Source: Cohnella panacarvi Gsoil 349
GTDB taxonomy: Bacteria; Bacillota; Bacilli; Paenibacillales; Paenibacillaceae
Direction of reading: 5' to 3'
Assembly: GCF_000515335.1 (NCBI RefSeq)
Contig: NZ_KI911563.1
Coordinates: 3,491,158-3,555,157 of the forward strand
Length of the DNA: 64,000 bases
Of the stretch, positions 62,945-64,000 are shown piece after piece. The notes under the pieces were generated by a model. That model saw only the letters and a program-made list of their open reading frames with translations, did no database searches and was not told the DNA's origin. Both the position numbers and the translations under genes were made by a program. How positions within the stretch are numbered: position 1 is the stretch's first letter; each line of letters starts with the position of its first letter.

Positions 62945-63013
62945 CGCAAATGAAAAGCGAGTTTGCGCAAATCGAACGCAAATTTTGCGAAATAATCAAG
63001 TAAAACGTTTGCG
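62945..63013. promoter_or_regulatory. Cluster of CGCAAA/TTTGCG half-sites, probable LacI-type operators
   Basis: Six copies of the hexamer CGCAAA or its complement lie in 69 bases: 62945, 62962 and 62966 (forming TTTGCGCAAA), 62977 and 62984 (forming CGCAAATTTTGCG) and 63008. Palindromes centred on CG, such as TTTGCGCAAA and AAACGTTT (63003-63010), are typical of LacI-family sites. They sit 53 to 121 bases upstream of the LacI-type start and just before the cysD promoter, so autoregulation, and possibly control of cysD, is suggested. Confidence 0.6.
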
Positions 63014-63023
63014 TAATCAATAC

Positions 63024-63052
63024 TGGTCACCCAAGTCGAAAATACATATACT
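63024..63052 (+). promoter_or_regulatory. Possible promoter of cysD
   Basis: TGGTCA (63024-63029) and TATACT (63047-63052) are 17 bases apart, 49 bases before the cysD start and directly after the half-site cluster. Confidence 0.5.
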
Positions 63053-63100
63053 TAGATGAACATTGTGCTGATTCATATTGGCCATATAGGAGTGATACAC

Positions 63101-63997
63101 TTGTCGCTGACACACTTGGATAAACTTGAGGCAGAGGCGATCTACATTTTCCGGGAGGTTGCCGCTGAATGCGAGCGCCCGGTTATGCTTTATTCGATAG
63201 GTAAAGATTCGTCGGTCATGCTTCATCTCGCGCTGAAAGCTTTCTACCCCGAAAAACCGCCATTTCCGCTGCTTCGAATCGATACGGGCTGGAAATTCCG
63301 CGAAATGAATGAGTTCTGTAACCGTAAAACGCAGGAGCTTGGCGTGGACCTGATTGTTCACCGCAACGAAGCTGCTATTGCTCAGGGCATTAATCCGTTC
63401 GATCACGGTTCGGCCTATACGGACATTATGAAAACGCAGGCGCTCAAAGAGGCCCTGACGAAGTATCAGTTCACCGCCGCTTTCGGAGGCGGACGACGCG
63501 ACGAGGAAAAGTCCCGCGCCAAGGAGCGTATCTTCTCGTTCCGGAACGAACAGCATACGTGGGATCCTAAAAACCAACGTCCTGAAATGTGGAAGCTATA
63601 CAATACCCGTATCAATAAGGGTGAAAGCATGCGCGTTTTTCCGATCTCCAACTGGACGGAGAAGGACATTTGGCAATATATCCTGCGCGAGAATATAGAG
63701 ATTGTTCCGTTGTATTTTGCGGCTGAACGTCCGGTTGTTTATCGCGACGGCAATATTATTATGGTGGACGATAGCCGCATGCGGCTGCTGCCGGGAGAAA
63801 CTCCCGAGATGAAAAAGGTGCGGTTCCGTACGTTAGGTTGTTACCCTCTCACAGGCGGGGTCGAGTCGGAAGCCGATACGCTGGATGAGGTCATCGCAGA
63901 GACGCTGTCGGCAACGACTTCCGAACGCACAAGCCGCGTCATTGACAAGGAAGCTGCGGGCAGCATGGAGCGGCGCAAACGGGAGGGGTATTTCTAA
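63101..63997 (+). CDS. cysD: Sulfate adenylyltransferase subunit 2
   Basis: Forms APS from ATP and sulfate together with the GTPase CysN. 298 residues of the PP-loop ATP pyrophosphatase family: [14 protein letters not shown] near residue 33 and [20 protein letters not shown] in the middle, with the C-terminal [12 protein letters not shown] 63101, with AGGAGTG 6 bases upstream, gives the family start ([15 protein letters not shown]); ATG 63056 has no binding site. GGGAGGGG before the stop would serve the next gene. Confidence 0.93.
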   Translation: MSLTHLDKLEAEAIYIFREVAAECERPVMLYSIGKDSSVMLHLALKAFYPEKPPFPLLRIDTGWKFREMNEFCNRKTQELGVDLIVHRNEAAIAQGINPFDHGSAYTDIMKTQALKEALTKYQFTAAFGGGRRDEEKSRAKERIFSFRNEQHTWDPKNQRPEMWKLYNTRINKGESMRVFPISNWTEKDIWQYILRENIEIVPLYFAAERPVVYRDGNIIMVDDSRMRLLPGETPEMKKVRFRTLGCYPLTGGVESEADTLDEVIAETLSATTSERTSRVIDKEAAGSMERRKREGYF

Positions 63998-64000
63998 TGA
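63997..64000 (+). CDS. Start of the next gene, probably cysN or cysNC (cut by window end)
   Basis: ATG 63997-63999 overlaps the cysD stop (TAATGA) and has GGGAGGGG 8 to 14 bases upstream. In this pathway the partner subunit gene normally follows cysD with such an overlap. Only four bases are present, so identity is inferred from context alone. Confidence 0.35.

Overview
The window looks like the core ribosome and transcription region of an endospore-forming Bacillota chromosome, most likely a Paenibacillaceae member (Paenibacillus/Cohnella type). The grounds are a Bacillus-like gene order (ctsR-mcsA-mcsB-clpC-radA-disA ... ispD-ispF-gltX-cysE-cysS-mrnC-rlmB-rae1-sigH-rpmG-secE-nusG-rplKAJL-rpoBC-rpsLG-fusA-tuf-S10/spc/alpha-truA-rplM-rpsI), a ger spore germination operon and sigH, together with a GC-rich, Paenibacillaceae-like base composition. 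Nearly everything is on the + strand. All assignments come from reading the sequence and remembered family features; no database search was run.

Layout. 1-80 is the 3' end of a 23S rRNA, followed by an intrinsic terminator and no 5S gene. 81-871 is non-coding and holds a tRNA-3'-end-like scrap, a 41-bp tandem repeat (3.2 copies) and a hairpin-rich segment ending in a terminator. 872-4570 is a gerB-A-C type germinant receptor operon. 4601-9422 is the CtsR-controlled ctsR-mcsA-mcsB-clpC protein-quality-control operon. 9453-13043 holds a tiny membrane protein, radA, disA and pssA. A lone minus-strand gene (13292-13687) precedes yacL-ispD-ispF-gltX. A cysteine-type T-box leader (about 17856-18183) precedes cysE-cysS-mrnC-rlmB-rae1, with a cluster of small palindromic repeats before rlmB. 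sigH follows with its own promoter.

23580-41928 holds rpmG-secE-nusG-rplK-rplA, rplJL, a YbxB-type methyltransferase, rpoBC, an inserted two-gene ABC transporter, and rpsL-rpsG-fusA-tuf. Several cis-acting leaders are visible: a possible attenuator before rpmG, an L1-type site before rplA and an L10 leader before rplJ. Two minus-strand membrane protein genes (YitT-like and YetF-like) separate tuf from the S10-spc-alpha ribosomal superoperon (43470-58839). truA, rplM-rpsI, cysH, a minus-strand LacI-family regulator and cysD close the window; the next gene starts in the last four bases.

Functionally the window supplies most ribosomal proteins, three RNAP subunits, three translation factors, protein export (SecE, SecY), the stress protease system, c-di-AMP synthesis, isoprenoid and phospholipid steps, cysteine synthesis and charging, and the first sulfate assimilation genes. 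Most of it is ordinary housekeeping sequence and I did not find a clearly new system. The observations most worth a second look are: a possible relic of the L7Ae-like gene (rplGB/ybxF) between the ABC insertion and rpsL; a leader peptide plus terminator ahead of rpmG; the 41-bp repeats and structured RNA ahead of the ger operon; the palindromic repeat cluster before rlmB; and a dense cluster of CGCAAA/TTTGCG half-sites between the LacI-type gene and cysD.
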